A DNA stretch of 26,076 nucleotides from DAHUYF01 sp035553515 (lineage in GTDB: Bacteria; Pseudomonadota; Alphaproteobacteria; ATCC43930; CGMCC-115725). Made by a program: the position numbers and the translations under genes. The DNA is taken from NCBI GenBank assembly GCA_035553515.1, contig DATNDG010000119.1, positions 1-26,076 on the forward strand. The letters are read 5' to 3'. Positions 19,052 through 26,076 of the stretch are shown piece by piece. The notes under the pieces were generated by a model. It did not search any database, had not been told where the DNA came from, and worked only from the letters and a program-made list of their open reading frames with translations. The first letter of the stretch is position 1. The number at the start of each line of letters is the position of its first letter.

Positions 19052-21289
19052 TCAGAGGAAGCTATAGGGGTCGATATCGACCTGCACGCGCGTGCTGCTC
19101 GGCACTTTCACCTTGGCGAGCCACTCGCGCAGCACCGCCTGGATGTGCACATTGCGCCGCGTTTTCACCAGGAAGCGGCGGCGATGGCGCGAACGCAGCA
19201 CGGCGAGCGGCGCCGGCGCCGGGCCCAACACCTCAACCCCTGGCATATGCGGCTGGGCGCGGGCATAGGCGCGCGCCGCCACCTCGGCGCTCTCCTCGTC
19301 CGGCGCCGAGAGAATGAGCGCGGCAAGCCGTCCGAAGGGCGGCCAACCCTGGCGTTGCCGCGCCTCGGCCTCCGCGGCAAGGAAACGGTCGCGGTCATCG
19401 GCCACCAGCGCGCGGATCACCGGATGCTCCGGCATATATGTCTGGAGATAGACGACGCCGGGCCGCTCGGCGCGGCCGGCGCGGCCGGCGACTTGGTGGA
19501 GGAGCTGAAAGGTCCGCTCGGCCGCGCGCAGATCGCCGCCGGAGAGGCCGAGATCGGCATCGACTACGCCGACCAGCGTCAGCAGCGGGAAGTGATGCCC
19601 CTTTGCCACCACCTGCGTGCCGATGAGTATGTCAATGAGGTGGCCGGCGACGCTCTCGACGAGCTCGGCCGCGGCGCGCGGGCCGGTCAGCGTGTCGCTC
19701 GCCATCACCGCAAGCCGCGCCGCCGGAAAGCGCGCCGCCACCTCCTCGGCGAGACGCTCGACGCCGGGACCACAGGCGGCGAAGCTCGCGGCGTCGCCGC
19801 AATTGGGACAGAGCGGCGGCAGCGGCTCGCTATGGCCGCAATGATGGCATTGCAGCCGCCCGTGGAAGCGGTGCTCGACCAGCCAGGCGGTGCAATTCGG
19901 GCATTGCAGGCGGAAACCACAGCTGCGACAGAGCGTGAGCGGTGCATAGCCGCGCCGGTTCAGGAACAGCATCGCCTGCTCGCCGGCCTGCAGTGTCTCG
20001 CCGAGCGCCGCCACCAGCGGCGGCGCGAGGAAGCGCTGCCGCTCCGGCTTGTCGCGCCGCAAATCGAGGATGCGAATCTCGGGAAGCTGCGCTGCGCCGT
20101 GACGCGCCGGCAAATGGAGGCGCTCGTAGCGCTGCTGCTCGACATTGATCGTCGTCTCGAGCGAGGGCGTCGCCGAGACGAGCACGATCGGCAGCTTGGC
20201 GAGCGAGGCGCGCACCACCGCCATGTCGCGCGCGTGATAGACGACGCCGTCCTCCTGCTTGAAGGACGCATCGTGCTCTTCATCGACGACAATGAGGCCG
20301 AGCTCGGGAAAGGGCAGGAACAGCGCCGAGCGCGCGCCGACCACCACGCGCACGCTGCCTTCGGCGACGCCGCGCCAGGTGTCGCGGCGCTCGGCATGGC
20401 CGAGATCGCTGTGCCATTGCGCCGGCTCGGTGCCGAAGCGCTCGGCGAAGCGCTTGAGCCATTGCCCGCTCAGCACGATCTCCGGCAGCAGCACCAGCGC
20501 TTGCTTGCCGCACTCCAGCGCCGCGGCAATCGCGGCGAAATACACCTCCGTCTTGCCGGAACCGGTAACGCCGTCGATGAGCGTCGTGGTGAACCCGCCC
20601 TGCTTCACCTTGGCGACAAGATCGGCCGCCGCCTGCTCCTGCGCCGAGGAGAGGCGCGGACCCGGCAGGCGCCAATCCGGCAATGCCAGCGGCGGGCGGC
20701 GCGGTAGCTCGACCGCCTCCACCAGTCCGAGCCCGAAGAGGGCGCGGACAACGCCCGGCGAGCAGCCGGCGCGCCGCGCGAGATCGGCGGCGGGAGCGGC
20801 GGGTCCCTCCACCAATGCCTGCAGCAGGCGGCGGCGCATGGGCGTGAGCGCCCCCTCCTCAGCGAGCGCGGCGCGGCCTGCTTCGGTGATGGCGTAGCCG
20901 GTGATGGCGCGCGCAGGATCAAGCGCGTCGGGAACGCTCATCGCCATGCGCAGCACAGCGCCGGGTGGCGCCAGCGTATAGGCCGCCACCCAATCAATGA
21001 GGCGGCGCAGCGAATCCGGCATGGGCGGCGCATCGAGTCGCTCGGTGACGCGCTTCAGCTTTGCCGGCGCGACGTCGCCGGCGGCATCTCCCCACACCAC
21101 GCCGACGACTTCGTTCCGCCCGAGCGGCGCTGCGACAAAATCTCCAGGGCGCAGCGCCCACGCGCGCGGTGCGAGATAATCGTAAGCGCCGGCAAGCGGC
21201 AGCGGCAACAGGACGCTGACGCGCGCCGCGCCGAGCGCGCTTGCCGCACCCTCGGCGGTCGCGCGAGAACTGGCGTGACGTTCGGGCAT
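19052..21289 (-). CDS. priA: Primosomal replication restart helicase PriA
   Basis: 3'-to-5' superfamily 2 helicase that recognises stalled forks and reloads the replicative helicase. The 745-aa protein has an N-terminal DNA-binding domain (about 20-115, RVSVLLPLPLAGAYDYLAP), the Walker A loop G240 VTGSGKTE, the DEEH box at D336, LVSATPSLET, and eight zinc-binding cysteines in four pairs (CRSC, CPNC, CHHC, CPNC; about 450-500). Downstream are GTQVVAKGHHFP, DADLGLSGGDLRAAERTFQLL, and QVAGRAGRAERPG, the helicase C motifs. The C-terminus ends VQVDIDPYSFL, as in complete PriA. It starts with ATG 21289, divergent from the transaldolase gene. Confidence 0.98.
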   Translation of the reverse strand: MPERHASSRATAEGAASALGAARVSVLLPLPLAGAYDYLAPRAWALRPGDFVAAPLGRNEVVGVVWGDAAGDVAPAKLKRVTERLDAPPMPDSLRRLIDWVAAYTLAPPGAVLRMAMSVPDALDPARAITGYAITEAGRAALAEEGALTPMRRRLLQALVEGPAAPAADLARRAGCSPGVVRALFGLGLVEAVELPRRPPLALPDWRLPGPRLSSAQEQAAADLVAKVKQGGFTTTLIDGVTGSGKTEVYFAAIAAALECGKQALVLLPEIVLSGQWLKRFAERFGTEPAQWHSDLGHAERRDTWRGVAEGSVRVVVGARSALFLPFPELGLIVVDEEHDASFKQEDGVVYHARDMAVVRASLAKLPIVLVSATPSLETTINVEQQRYERLHLPARHGAAQLPEIRILDLRRDKPERQRFLAPPLVAALGETLQAGEQAMLFLNRRGYAPLTLCRSCGFRLQCPNCTAWLVEHRFHGRLQCHHCGHSEPLPPLCPNCGDAASFAACGPGVERLAEEVAARFPAARLAVMASDTLTGPRAAAELVESVAGHLIDILIGTQVVAKGHHFPLLTLVGVVDADLGLSGGDLRAAERTFQLLHQVAGRAGRAERPGVVYLQTYMPEHPVIRALVADDRDRFLAAEAEARQRQGWPPFGRLAALILSAPDEESAEVAARAYARAQPHMPGVEVLGPAPAPLAVLRSRHRRRFLVKTRRNVHIQAVLREWLAKVKVPSSTRVQVDIDPYSFL

Positions 21290-21354
21290 GGGCTACACTC
21301 TTATACGGAATACGCTAGGCGTGCCAGCCGAGGGGGAGAGAGGATTCGACCGGC

Positions 21355-22035
21355 ATGAAATTCTTTATCGACACCGCCGATATCGCCGAAATTCGCGACC
21401 TTGCCGCAACCGGGCTGGTGGACGGCGTCACCACCAACCCCTCGCTGGTGGCGAAGACAGGACGCAACTTCCTCGAGGTGGTGCGCGAGATCTGCGGGGT
21501 CGTGCCGGGGCCGGTGAGCGCCGAGGTAACGGCGACCGATCACGCCACCATGCTCGCCGAGGGCCGCAAGCTCGCGAAGCTCGCGCGCAACGTCGCGGTC
21601 AAGGTGCCGCTGACGCCGGACGGGCTCAAGACCTGCCGCGCGCTCTCTTCCGAAGGCACGATGGTAAACGTGACCTTGTGCTTCTCGGCGGCGCAGGCAC
21701 TGCTCGCCGCCAAGGCGGGGGCGAGCTTCATCTCGCCCTTCGTCGGCCGGCTCGACGATGTCGGCGCCGACGGCATGACCCTGATCGGCGACATCGTCGA
21801 GATCTACCGGAACTATCCGGCGCTCAAGACCGAAGTGCTGGTCGCTTCGATCCGTCACCCCATTCATGTCGTCGCCGCGGCGAAGCTCGGTGCGCATGTC
21901 GGCACATTGCCGCCCAGCGTGCTGCGCCAGATGTTCCAGCACCCGCTCACCGACAAGGGCCTCGCCGCCTTCCTCGCCGACTGGGCCAAGACCGGCCAGT
22001 CGATCCTCGGCGAGACCAAAGCCGCCGCCGAGTAG
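21355..22035 (+). CDS. tal: Transaldolase (TalC/FSA-like small form)
   Basis: Small (226 aa) TIM-barrel Schiff-base aldolase of the TalC/fructose-6-phosphate aldolase group, acting in the pentose phosphate pathway. The Schiff-base lysine is K83 in NVAVKVPLTPDG. Two residues separate transaldolases from true aldolases: this protein has E57 (SAEVTATD), where Escherichia coli FSA has Gln, and F129 (ISPFVGRLDD), where FSA has Tyr. Both are transaldolase-type, so transfer of a dihydroxyacetone unit rather than fructose-6-phosphate cleavage is expected, although automatic annotation may call it fsa. D6 is conserved. GGGGGAGAGAGG upstream of ATG 21355 is a strong ribosome-binding site. It is divergent from priA and followed closely by the DUF484 gene. 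Confidence 0.93.
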   Translation: MKFFIDTADIAEIRDLAATGLVDGVTTNPSLVAKTGRNFLEVVREICGVVPGPVSAEVTATDHATMLAEGRKLAKLARNVAVKVPLTPDGLKTCRALSSEGTMVNVTLCFSAAQALLAAKAGASFISPFVGRLDDVGADGMTLIGDIVEIYRNYPALKTEVLVASIRHPIHVVAAAKLGAHVGTLPPSVLRQMFQHPLTDKGLAAFLADWAKTGQSILGETKAAAE

Positions 22036-22045
22036 GGGAACGCGT

Positions 22046-22786
22046 TTGGACCGTCCCAAGGACAAGCCGCCGGCCGAGCCGGCGCGTCCCGTGCTTCCCG
22101 CGCACCACAGCCTGTCCGCCGCCGAGGTCGAGGCCTATCTGCGGCAGAATCCCGATTTCCTGATCAAGAACAGCGACCTGCTGCAGGTGCTGACGCCGCC
22201 CAGCCAACAGCGCGGCGAGCGCGTCGTCGATATGCAGCATTTCATGCTGCAGCATCAGCGTGCCGAGATTACCAAACTCAAGACCCAGCACCGCGCGCTG
22301 GTCGCCACCAGCCGCGCCAACCTGGCGAGCCAGTCGCGCGTCCACGCCGCGGTGCTGACGCTGCTCGGCGCCAGCAGCTTCGAGCAGCTCATCCAGATCG
22401 TCACCACCGATCTTGCAGTGCTGCTCGATGCCGACGTCGTCACCATCGCCGTCGAATCCTCGGGCCAGCAGCGGCCGCGACTGAACCACCAGGGCGTACA
22501 AATCCTCGAGCCCGGCACCGTCGATGCCGTACTCGGCATCGACCGCGACGTGGTGCTGCAGAGCGACGCCGAGGGCGATCCGGTACTCTTCGGCGACGGC
22601 GCCGGGCTGGTGCGCTCGGCGGCGCTGCTCCGCCTCTCGGTGAGCCCGGCCGCGCCGGCGGGCTTGCTCTGCATCGGCATGCGCCGGCCGGGCAAATTCC
22701 ATGGCGGCCAGGGCACCGAGCTCCTGGGCTTCCTCGCGCGCTCGCTCGGCATCACCATCGCCGCCTGGCTGGATCTGCCGTCGTGA
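22046..22786 (+). CDS. DUF484 family protein (GAF-like)
   Basis: A 246-aa cytoplasmic protein of the DUF484 family (PF04340), which is widely encoded just before xerC in proteobacteria. The TTG start at 22046 has AGGGGAA six bases upstream. After a short proline-rich tail it carries the family N-terminus (AAEVEAYLRQNPDFLIKNSD), a helical heptad-rich stretch (about 55-95, ERVVDMQHFMLQHQRAEITKL) and a GAF-like fold (about 100-240; LGASSFEQLIQIVTT, LLDADVVTIAVE, LLCIGMRRPGKFHGGQGTELLGFLARSLG). A GAF fold suggests small-molecule or partner binding, but the function is not established. Its last four bases overlap the xerC start (GTGA), indicating co-translation. Confidence 0.92.
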   Translation: MDRPKDKPPAEPARPVLPAHHSLSAAEVEAYLRQNPDFLIKNSDLLQVLTPPSQQRGERVVDMQHFMLQHQRAEITKLKTQHRALVATSRANLASQSRVHAAVLTLLGASSFEQLIQIVTTDLAVLLDADVVTIAVESSGQQRPRLNHQGVQILEPGTVDAVLGIDRDVVLQSDAEGDPVLFGDGAGLVRSAALLRLSVSPAAPAGLLCIGMRRPGKFHGGQGTELLGFLARSLGITIAAWLDLPS

Positions 22787-23754
22787 GCAAGCCGAGCGGC
22801 CCCGCTCCGGTGCCGCTCGCCCGTTTTGCCGCCGGGCCCGATCTCGCCGACGCGCTGGCGCGCTGGCAAAGCTGGCTCGCCGACGAGCGTCGCGCCTCGG
22901 CGCACACGCTTGCCGCCTATGGCCGCGATATCGCCGCTTTCCTCGACTTCATCCGCGAGCATTTGGGCGCCGTGCCGGACCTTGCCGCGCTCGCCGGTCT
23001 CGGCGCCGCGGATTTTCGCGCCTATCTCGCACGGCGCGCGCAAGAGGATCTGGAGCGGAGCTCGACGGCGCGAGCGCTCTCGGCGCTCAGGGGCTTCTTC
23101 AAATTCCTCGACCGGCGGGGCCTCGTTCGCAACGCTGCGCTTGCCGCGGTGAAGACCCCAAAGCTGCCGAAATCGGTGCCGAAGCCGCTCACCGCCATCG
23201 ACGCCGATGCAACGCTCGATCTTGCCAAGCAGGAGGAGGCGCAGGCGCCCTGGATCGGCATGCGCGATCTCGCCGTGCTAACTCTGCTCTATGGCTGCGG
23301 GCTGCGCATCTCCGAGGCGCTGGGTCTGAAGCGGCGCGACGCGCCGCTGGCGCCGGGCACGATCACCGTCACCGGCAAGGGCAGCAAGACGCGACAAGTG
23401 CCGGTGCTGCCGCAGGTCGCCGAGGCGGTGCAGGCCTACCTTGCGGCCTGTCCCTGGCGCCTCGCGCCGGGCGACGCACTCTTCGTCGGCGCACGCGGCG
23501 GCCCGCTCAATCCGCGCCTCATACAGAAGAAGATGCAGGAGCTGCGCATCGCGCTGGGATTGCCGGATACGGCGACGCCGCACGCGCTCAGACACAGCTT
23601 CGCCACTCATCTGCTGGCGGCCGGCGGCGATCTTCGCGCCATCCAGGAGCTGCTCGGCCATGCCAGTCTGACGACGACGCAGCGCTACACCGCCGTCGAT
23701 GCCGAGCGCCTCATCGCCGTCTACGAGAAGGCGCATCCGCGGGCCAAGGCCTGA
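22783..23754 (+). CDS. xerC: Tyrosine recombinase XerC
   Basis: Site-specific recombinase that, with XerD, resolves chromosome dimers at dif near the terminus under FtsK control. The 323 aa comprise an N-terminal SAM-like DNA-binding domain (about 20-115; ASAHTLAAYGRDIAAFLDF) and the catalytic domain. The catalytic set is complete: R175 (YGCGLRISEAL), K199 (GKGSKTRQVPV), H267 and R270 (HALRHSFATHLLAAGGDLR), H293 (LLGHASLTTTQRY) and the nucleophile Y302. Its place after a DUF484 gene favours XerC over XerD. The GTG start overlaps the DUF484 stop. Confidence 0.95.
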   Translation: MSKPSGPAPVPLARFAAGPDLADALARWQSWLADERRASAHTLAAYGRDIAAFLDFIREHLGAVPDLAALAGLGAADFRAYLARRAQEDLERSSTARALSALRGFFKFLDRRGLVRNAALAAVKTPKLPKSVPKPLTAIDADATLDLAKQEEAQAPWIGMRDLAVLTLLYGCGLRISEALGLKRRDAPLAPGTITVTGKGSKTRQVPVLPQVAEAVQAYLAACPWRLAPGDALFVGARGGPLNPRLIQKKMQELRIALGLPDTATPHALRHSFATHLLAAGGDLRAIQELLGHASLTTTQRYTAVDAERLIAVYEKAHPRAKA

Positions 23755-23761
23755 ACGCGGC

Positions 23762-23790
23762 TTGACCAGCGCCGACGCAAAGCCTAGTAA
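23762..23790 (+). promoter_or_regulatory. Candidate promoter of the PadR gene, giving a leaderless start
   Basis: TTGACC (23762-23767) and TAGTAA (23785-23790) are separated by 17 bases. The expected transcription start, about seven bases after the -10, is at 23797-23799, that is, at the ATG (23799). The ATG has no proper Shine-Dalgarno. Together these suggest a leaderless or near-leaderless mRNA. Confidence 0.5.
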
Positions 23791-23795
23791 CGTTA
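23788..23795. promoter_or_regulatory. Palindrome TAACGTTA overlapping the -10, possible PadR operator
   Basis: A perfect 8-bp palindrome spans the end of the -10 box, within an imperfect CCTAGTAACGTTAGG. Autorepression by PadR family regulators from a palindrome at their own promoter is common, but the usual ATGT-N8-ACAT pattern is not seen. Confidence 0.3.
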
Positions 23796-23798
23796 GGC

Positions 23799-24149
23799 AT
23801 GGAAGGCGAGATCCTCAAAGGTCATCTCGACATGATCGTGCTCGCGGCGATCTCGGCCGGCCCGTTGCACGGCTATGGCATCATCCAGGAGATCCGCCGG
23901 CGCAGCGGCGGTACCTTCGATCTGCCGGAAGGAACGATATATCCGGTGCTGCACCGCCTCGAGAAGGCGGATTTGCTCACCAGCCGCTGGGCTGAAAGCG
24001 AGTCCGGCCGAAAGCGCCGCGTCTATTCTCTGACGCGTCGCGGCGGCCAGGCGCTGGTCGAACAGCGTGCGGTGTGGGACCGCTTCGCCGGCGCCGTCGC
24101 CGGCCTGCTCGGAAAGCCTGGCAATGCCCCCGCGCGATCCGGTCGCTGA
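23799..24149 (+). CDS. PadR family transcriptional regulator
   Basis: A 116-aa winged-helix regulator. The PadR fold is recognisable: LKGHLDMIVLAAISAGPLHGYGIIQEIRRRSGG, then the recognition helix DLPEGTIYPVLHRLEKADLL, and the wing GRKRRVYSLTRRG. It is short, with a brief C-terminal helix (short PadR subgroup), and has no sensor domain. It overlaps the following membrane-protein gene by 26 bases, so it probably controls that operon. PadR regulators paired with HAAS-domain membrane proteins commonly control exporters or envelope stress responses; the effector here is unknown. Confidence 0.95.
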   Translation: MEGEILKGHLDMIVLAAISAGPLHGYGIIQEIRRRSGGTFDLPEGTIYPVLHRLEKADLLTSRWAESESGRKRRVYSLTRRGGQALVEQRAVWDRFAGAVAGLLGKPGNAPARSGR

Positions 24150-24822
24150 CTATCTCGACGCTCTGTCGCGCGCTTTGGCGTTCGATCCACGGCTGGCGCG
24201 CCGAGTGAGGCGCGAAGTGGAGGACCATCTCCAGGACGCGATTGCGGCGGAAGCGGATGGGCCGTCGATTGCCGCCCGACAGCGCGCGCTGGCGCGGTTC
24301 GGCGATTGCCGCGCCCTCGCCGAGCAATATCGCGCGCTCTCCTTGGTCGCGTCGGCGCAGCGGATGGCGGCATCGGTGATCGTCGCGGGCGGCACGATCT
24401 TCCTGACGATGAAGCTCCGCGTGCTCTGGTACGCTCTGCTGCACTGGAGCGCGGGCGCGCGGCTCGCCACGGCCACATCGCTCGCACTACCGATCGATCG
24501 CTACGCTTTTTTCGTCGGCGCACTCTTGGGAATTGCCGCATGGATCCATGCGGCAGGATCCGCGCTTGCGCCTCGCAAGCGCGCAGGCTGCGGCCGGCGC
24601 ATGCGCCGCTCCCGCCTGCTCGCGGCAGGCGGCACCGCCGGCCTCAGCCTCGCCGTCGCGCTCGATCTCCTGCTCACGGCGCTCCGCCTGGCCGAGGCGC
24701 CAGGGCTCGGCCCCGGGCTCATTCCTGCCGTTCTGATGCTCGTCGAGATCGCCGTGACTTTCGGCCTGGTGCTGCTGCTGCGCACCACTTTGCGCCGCGC
24801 GGCGGCCTGCGAGGCGAGTTAG
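24124..24822 (+). CDS. Integral membrane protein with N-terminal HAAS-like domain
   Basis: A 232-aa protein paired with the PadR regulator. ATG 24124 is taken as the start because the family N-terminus (DYLDALSRALAFDPRLARR) begins just after it; an upstream frame from 24067 lies inside PadR. The first 75 residues are a helical HAAS-like (permease-prefix) domain with REVEDHLQDAI and RALARFGDCRALAEQYRAL. About four hydrophobic segments follow (near 80-95, 130-150, 165-190 and 200-225). No transporter ATPase is adjacent, so it is probably the signalling or anchor half of the pair rather than a pump. It overlaps the stop of the convergent gene by four bases. Confidence 0.82.
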   Translation: MPPRDPVADYLDALSRALAFDPRLARRVRREVEDHLQDAIAAEADGPSIAARQRALARFGDCRALAEQYRALSLVASAQRMAASVIVAGGTIFLTMKLRVLWYALLHWSAGARLATATSLALPIDRYAFFVGALLGIAAWIHAAGSALAPRKRAGCGRRMRRSRLLAAGGTAGLSLAVALDLLLTALRLAEAPGLGPGLIPAVLMLVEIAVTFGLVLLLRTTLRRAAACEAS

Positions 24823-25361
24823 CCGCCGCGGAGCTGCCGCTGCAGCGCGGCCACATCGACGATGTCCCAGTGCTCGGCGAGCTTGCCGCCTTCGACCCGC
24901 CAGATATCGACGGTGCGCCACCTCACCCGCTTGCCGGTCGGCGCGAATCCTTGCACGGGACGGCTATGCGTCGCGGTGAGTGTTGTCCGCGCGACGATCT
25001 TGTCGCCGCCGAAGATGCGATCGTCAACGGTCGAGTGAAAGTCCGGCCAGTTCGCGTAGATGCGTTGAAAATTGGCGATCTGCGCCGCAAGCCCCGAGGG
25101 GCTCCGGCCCGAATGCTGAATGTAGGTTTCGGTGAAGAGGTCGGGAAAGAGCCTGGTGTCATGCGCGTTCACCGCCGCGACATAGCGGTCGAGCAGCGCG
25201 CTATACCCGGCTTGGTCTGCGGCACAGCCGCGCGCTTCGCCTGCACCCGCCGTCTCGCCGAGCGAGATGAAGCCGAGCCCCGCCAGCAGCGCCGCTCCAC
25301 CGCGCGCCAGCATCAGCTCCCGCCGCGTCACTCCCGGTGAGGACCTCCGGCTCCTGACCAT
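24819..25361 (-). CDS. Tat-exported SnoaL/ester-cyclase-like NTF2-fold protein
   Basis: A 180-aa exported protein. The N-terminus carries a twin-arginine motif (TRRELML, residues 12-18) followed by a hydrophobic stretch (ARGGAALLAGLGFISLGETAGA), so folded export through the Tat system is likely. The mature part is a SnoaL-like NTF2 fold (YSALLDRYVAAVNAHDTRLFPDLF, YIQHSGRSPSGLAA, FHSTVDDRIFGGDKIVARTTLTATHSRP, RWRTVDIWRVEGGKLAEHWDIVD), the fold used by polyketide cyclases and small hydrolases. The substrate is unknown. The start ATG 25361 has AGGGAGG upstream. Convergent with the HAAS protein gene, overlapping by four bases. Its promoter contains strong inverted repeats, suggesting regulated expression. 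Confidence 0.85.
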   Translation of the reverse strand: MVRSRRSSPGVTRRELMLARGGAALLAGLGFISLGETAGAGEARGCAADQAGYSALLDRYVAAVNAHDTRLFPDLFTETYIQHSGRSPSGLAAQIANFQRIYANWPDFHSTVDDRIFGGDKIVARTTLTATHSRPVQGFAPTGKRVRWRTVDIWRVEGGKLAEHWDIVDVAALQRQLRGG

Positions 25362-25378
25362 CCTGCGGCCTCCCTTGT

Positions 25379-25417
25379 AGGCATAGCAACATTATGCCTC
25401 GTTATACGAGGCGTCAA
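25379..25417 (-). promoter_or_regulatory. Promoter with two interlocking inverted repeats upstream of the SnoaL-like gene
   Basis: On the minus strand TTGACG (25417-25412) is followed after 17 bases by TAATGT (25394-25389), or after 15 bases by CATAAT (25396-25391). GCCTCGT-ATA-ACGAGGC (25396-25412, seven-base arms) occupies the spacer, and AGGCATA with TATGCCT (25379-25385 and 25393-25399) overlaps the -10. Each arm pair is a perfect match. The layout is that of a repressor-controlled promoter. The DNA is markedly less GC-rich than its surroundings. Confidence 0.6.
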
Positions 25418-25487
25418 GGGAAACGACGACTAGCGCGCGATGGCCGGCGCGCGTGGGTGATCGACGGAAGCCGCAAGATGATGGCGC

Positions 25488-25512
25488 GTCCTTCGACAAA
25501 CTCAGGATGAGG
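25488..25512. repeat. Short dispersed-repeat-like motif
   Basis: CCTTCGACAAACTCAGGATG, with following AGG, resembles a short motif that I recall recurring between genes in many alphaproteobacterial genomes (the CCTTCGACAAGCTCAGG type). I cannot check its copy number here. A 6-bp hairpin, GGCCCT-TATC-AGGGCC (25525-25540), follows in the same gap without a T-run. Nothing else is visible between 25418 and 25556. Confidence 0.4.
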
Positions 25513-25556
25513 AACAATGAGACCGGCCCTTATCAGGGCCAGTCAGGGGCCCACTC

Positions 25557-26076
25557 TTACACGCGGCAAGCGGTGGTTTTTTCCCTCACATAGCTTGTCC
25601 CGTCGTCGAGCGAGTGCAGGACCATTCTCTCAGGTCCCAGATACAACACCTCATCCCGCAACTTCTTGCCCGACGGCAAGGTCGTCACCAGAACTCCGCC
25701 CTCGACCTTCCACCTCGCGCCGACTTCCTTCTCGGACGCGCCGCAGAGCCTGTCGCGATAGATCACGGTGGCGTATGTCCCATCCTGGCGGAAGGTTTCG
25801 AGCGCAAGCCTGCCATCATAGTCGGAGCTGTCGCGCGGAATCATCCAGTCTCCGGGAATCGCCCGGCGTATCGCCGCGTCGGACGGCTTCGCCTCAAGAC
25901 GCTGAGACGGCGGGATCCGCGTCGCCTCGCGAAACCCGTTCTCCATATCCGCCAGCGCCTTGTCGAAGAACCCAGCCGCAGCCGCATCGTTTTTACGCCG
26001 CGCGATCTGCCGCTCCGAGCAGCCCAGCTTGTCCCGGACGAAGTCGAGAAGCTTCCGCTCGAGCTTCCGATCGTGA
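25557..26076 (-). CDS. Hypothetical protein, 5' part cut by window edge
   Basis: The minus-strand frame is open from the stop (TAA, 25557-25559) to the window edge, at least 172 residues. ATG at 25946 is an internal candidate start, but the frame continues upstream with sensible residues (KLLDFVRDKLGCSERQIARR), so the true start is probably outside. The C-terminal 95 residues (from GDWMIPRDSSDYDGR) resemble a small beta-barrel, lipocalin-like pattern: G-W, FRQDGTYATVIYRD, ARWKVEGGVLVTTLPSG, ERMVLHSLDDGTSY. I do not recognise a family with confidence. The upstream part is basic and helical. The gene lies just past a hairpin and repeat-containing gap and is read toward the SnoaL-like gene. Confidence 0.6.
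   Translation of the reverse strand, partial: HDRKLERKLLDFVRDKLGCSERQIARRKNDAAAAGFFDKALADMENGFREATRIPPSQRLEAKPSDAAIRRAIPGDWMIPRDSSDYDGRLALETFRQDGTYATVIYRDRLCGASEKEVGARWKVEGGVLVTTLPSGKKLRDEVLYLGPERMVLHSLDDGTSYVREKTTACRV

Noticed and set aside
19040..20707. 555-codon plus-strand frame inside priA
   Set aside because: Shadow of priA, which has all helicase motifs on the minus strand.

Overview
The window looks like a chromosomal segment of a very GC-rich alphaproteobacterium. The protein sequences and gene order suggest Rhodospirillales or a related group, but I could not search a database, so the rank is inferred. The evidence is an atpHAGDC cluster without the F0 genes, PriA beside the ATP synthase cluster, an EnvC/CtpA/divergent-deacetylase/RppH block downstream of gpmI, and short alpha-type Rhizobium-like palindromic repeats between genes. 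No tRNA, rRNA, CRISPR array, insertion sequence or prophage gene was found. Coding density is high and almost all of the DNA is core housekeeping.

Layout on the plus strand from the left: proB (5' end cut off by the window) and proA overlap by one base (proline synthesis). A 280-bp gap holds a long palindromic repeat element. Next come nadD, rsfS and rlmH (NAD synthesis, ribosome silencing, 23S rRNA methylation), then a 751-aa soluble four-PAS histidine kinase. A tightly packed block follows: gpmI, an EnvC-like LytM protein, the S41 protease ctpA, a membrane-anchored divergent polysaccharide deacetylase and rppH. The last junctions are overlaps of a few bases or a start just after the stop, so this block is probably one transcript joining glycolysis, envelope remodelling and mRNA decay.

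After a second palindromic repeat region the minus strand takes over: a ferritin-like di-iron protein, then atpC, atpD, atpG, atpA and atpH (the F1 sector, transcribed atpH to atpC), then priA. A parS-like 16-mer lies just past the 3' end of priA. Divergent from priA on the plus strand are a transaldolase, a DUF484 protein and the recombinase xerC. A PadR-type regulator overlaps a membrane protein with an N-terminal HAAS-like domain. The right end carries two minus-strand accessory genes: a Tat-exported SnoaL-like protein with a clear promoter/operator region, and a partial hypothetical gene cut by the window edge.

The most notable observations are these. rsfS has no canonical start codon in its open frame; a strong Shine-Dalgarno overlapping the nadD stop points to an ATA start. 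There is a parS-like site beside priA. Two interlocking inverted repeats lie in the promoter of the exported SnoaL-like gene. The PadR gene has an apparently leaderless promoter. The gene likely to be auto-named fructose-6-phosphate aldolase carries transaldolase diagnostic residues. I found no convincing, wholly new multi-gene system.
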